Below, piece after piece: positions 63,540-64,000 of a DNA stretch of 64,000 nucleotides. The notes beneath the pieces are model-generated. The model searched no databases, was not told where the DNA came from, and saw only the letters and a list, made by a program, of their open reading frames with translations. Position 1 is the stretch's first letter. Each line of letters opens with the position of its first letter. The DNA lies in NCBI RefSeq assembly GCF_020164535.1, contig NZ_JAIQZC010000005.1:1-64000 (forward strand), given 5' to 3'. Position numbers and translations under genes: made by a program. This stretch comes from Psychroflexus montanilacus. GTDB taxonomy: Bacteria > Bacteroidota > Bacteroidia > Flavobacteriales > Flavobacteriaceae.

Positions 63540-64000
63540 ATGAAATGGGAGCAAGCTATACAGGATTTTACCTACTATCTTAAAATAGAGAGAGGTCTGG
63601 CCGATAACACCATCCAAAATTATCGGCTGGACATTTTAAAATTGACCAATTACCTTTCAGAATTTGACTTGAATACCTCTCCAAATGAAATCACGGAGGA
63701 AGACATTCAGGGTTTTATCTATACAATCTCAAAATTGCTCAATGAGCGTTCTCAAGCCAGATTGATCTCTGGACTGAAAAGTTTTTTTGATTACTTAATT
63801 TTTGAAGATTACAGGACAACCAATCCGCTGGAACTTATAGAATCGCCGCGCCTTGGAAGACAACTTCCAGATACACTGTCTACAAATGAAATAGATAAGC
63901 TTATTGGTGCCATTGATTTATCTCATCCTCAAGGTCATCGTAATAAAGCTATCATAGAAACACTGTATGGCTGCGGGCTTCGTGTGAGTGAGTTAATCAA
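63540..64000 (+). CDS. xerD: Site-specific tyrosine recombinase, XerD-like, cut by the window edge
   Basis: The first 153 codons are present, beginning ATGAAATGGGAGCAA. The N-terminal SAM-like core-binding domain (FTYYLKIERGLADNTIQNY, ARLISGLKSFFDYL) is complete. The catalytic domain begins with LPDTLSTNEIDKLI and reaches the first catalytic arginine in YGCGLRVSEL before the edge. The remaining HxxR and Tyr lie to the right. It resembles chromosomal XerD rather than an integron or phage integrase, and no att or dif site was identified. Placement after bcp does not suggest a mobile element. Confidence 0.9.
   Translation, partial: MKWEQAIQDFTYYLKIERGLADNTIQNYRLDILKLTNYLSEFDLNTSPNEITEEDIQGFIYTISKLLNERSQARLISGLKSFFDYLIFEDYRTTNPLELIESPRLGRQLPDTLSTNEIDKLIGAIDLSHPQGHRNKAIIETLYGCGLRVSELI

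Noticed and set aside
63540-64000. Phage or integrative-element integrase at the right edge
   Set aside because: The sequence resembles chromosomal XerD and no attachment site, tRNA gene or phage gene is nearby; the right flank is not visible, so this is not excluded absolutely.

Overview
The window reads as chromosome of a member of the Bacteroidota, very probably family Flavobacteriaceae. Supporting signs are AT-rich DNA, TAnnTTTG-type -7 promoter elements, DUF5606, DUF4199, DUF4834, DUF6048/DUF6452 families, a type IX secretion sorting domain, a carboxypeptidase-like-domain TonB receptor, and the gene orders ruvX-def-DUF5606-mazG and DUF4834-yfhO-glycosyltransferase-flippase. The species cannot be named from sequence alone. 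No tRNA, CRISPR array, prophage or intact insertion sequence was seen.

Layout. Bases 1-134 hold the 3' part of a 5S rRNA, the end of an rrn operon, and its terminator. A minus-strand run (6994 to 223) carries tsaC-type threonylcarbamoyl-AMP synthase, a CCA-adding-type nucleotidyltransferase, heme A synthase, a pRiA4b ORF-3-like protein, a nucleoid-associated protein and an M3 peptidase. Bases 7214-12947 form a lipopolysaccharide/glycan locus of six genes on strictly alternating strands: four glycosyltransferases of the GT4 and GT2 families, a Kdo-kinase-like protein and a GT9 heptosyltransferase. It also contains a broken FkbM-like remnant. A block of GC-rich palindromic repeats (12854-13024) invades the 5' end of the heptosyltransferase gene. 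Then come dapD (minus) and the plus-strand ruvX, def, DUF5606, mazG and DUF4168 genes.

A nine-gene minus-strand run (26712 to 17000) follows: DUF4199, a dolichol-phosphate-mannose-synthase-like GT2, a phosphohexomutase, an MsbA-like ABC exporter, an ECF sigma factor with a likely anti-sigma protein and a third small secreted protein, an rRNA m5C methyltransferase and a T9SS-exported endonuclease I. Next are a tandem-DUF302 lipoprotein, a three-gene biotin-dependent acyl-CoA carboxylase, argS, an unknown protein paired with an SDR/DUF2867 protein, a calcium-repeat lipoprotein, a cysteine desulfurase, and a minus-strand set of TrmH-type methyltransferase, M23 peptidase and TonB receptor.

The right third has lpd, a ZIP transporter, two rRNA methyltransferases (THUMP type and RlmD type, the latter with DUF6452/DUF6048 partners), a SLC13 transporter, ornithine aminotransferase, an outer-membrane barrel, the DUF4834-YfhO-GT4-flippase operon, uvrA, a second ECF sigma factor with a 49-residue protein downstream, an endonuclease III-like protein lacking iron-sulfur cysteines, a Bcp peroxiredoxin, and the start of a XerD-like recombinase cut by the window edge.

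Most of the window is ordinary housekeeping. The most interesting points are the repeat-invaded heptosyltransferase start, the FkbM remnant, the cysteine-free endonuclease III, the cysteine cluster in ornithine aminotransferase, the tandem-DUF302 lipoprotein, the duplicated motif in the anti-sigma candidate and the 49-residue gene after the second sigma factor. I did not find a clear multi-gene novel defence or mobile system.
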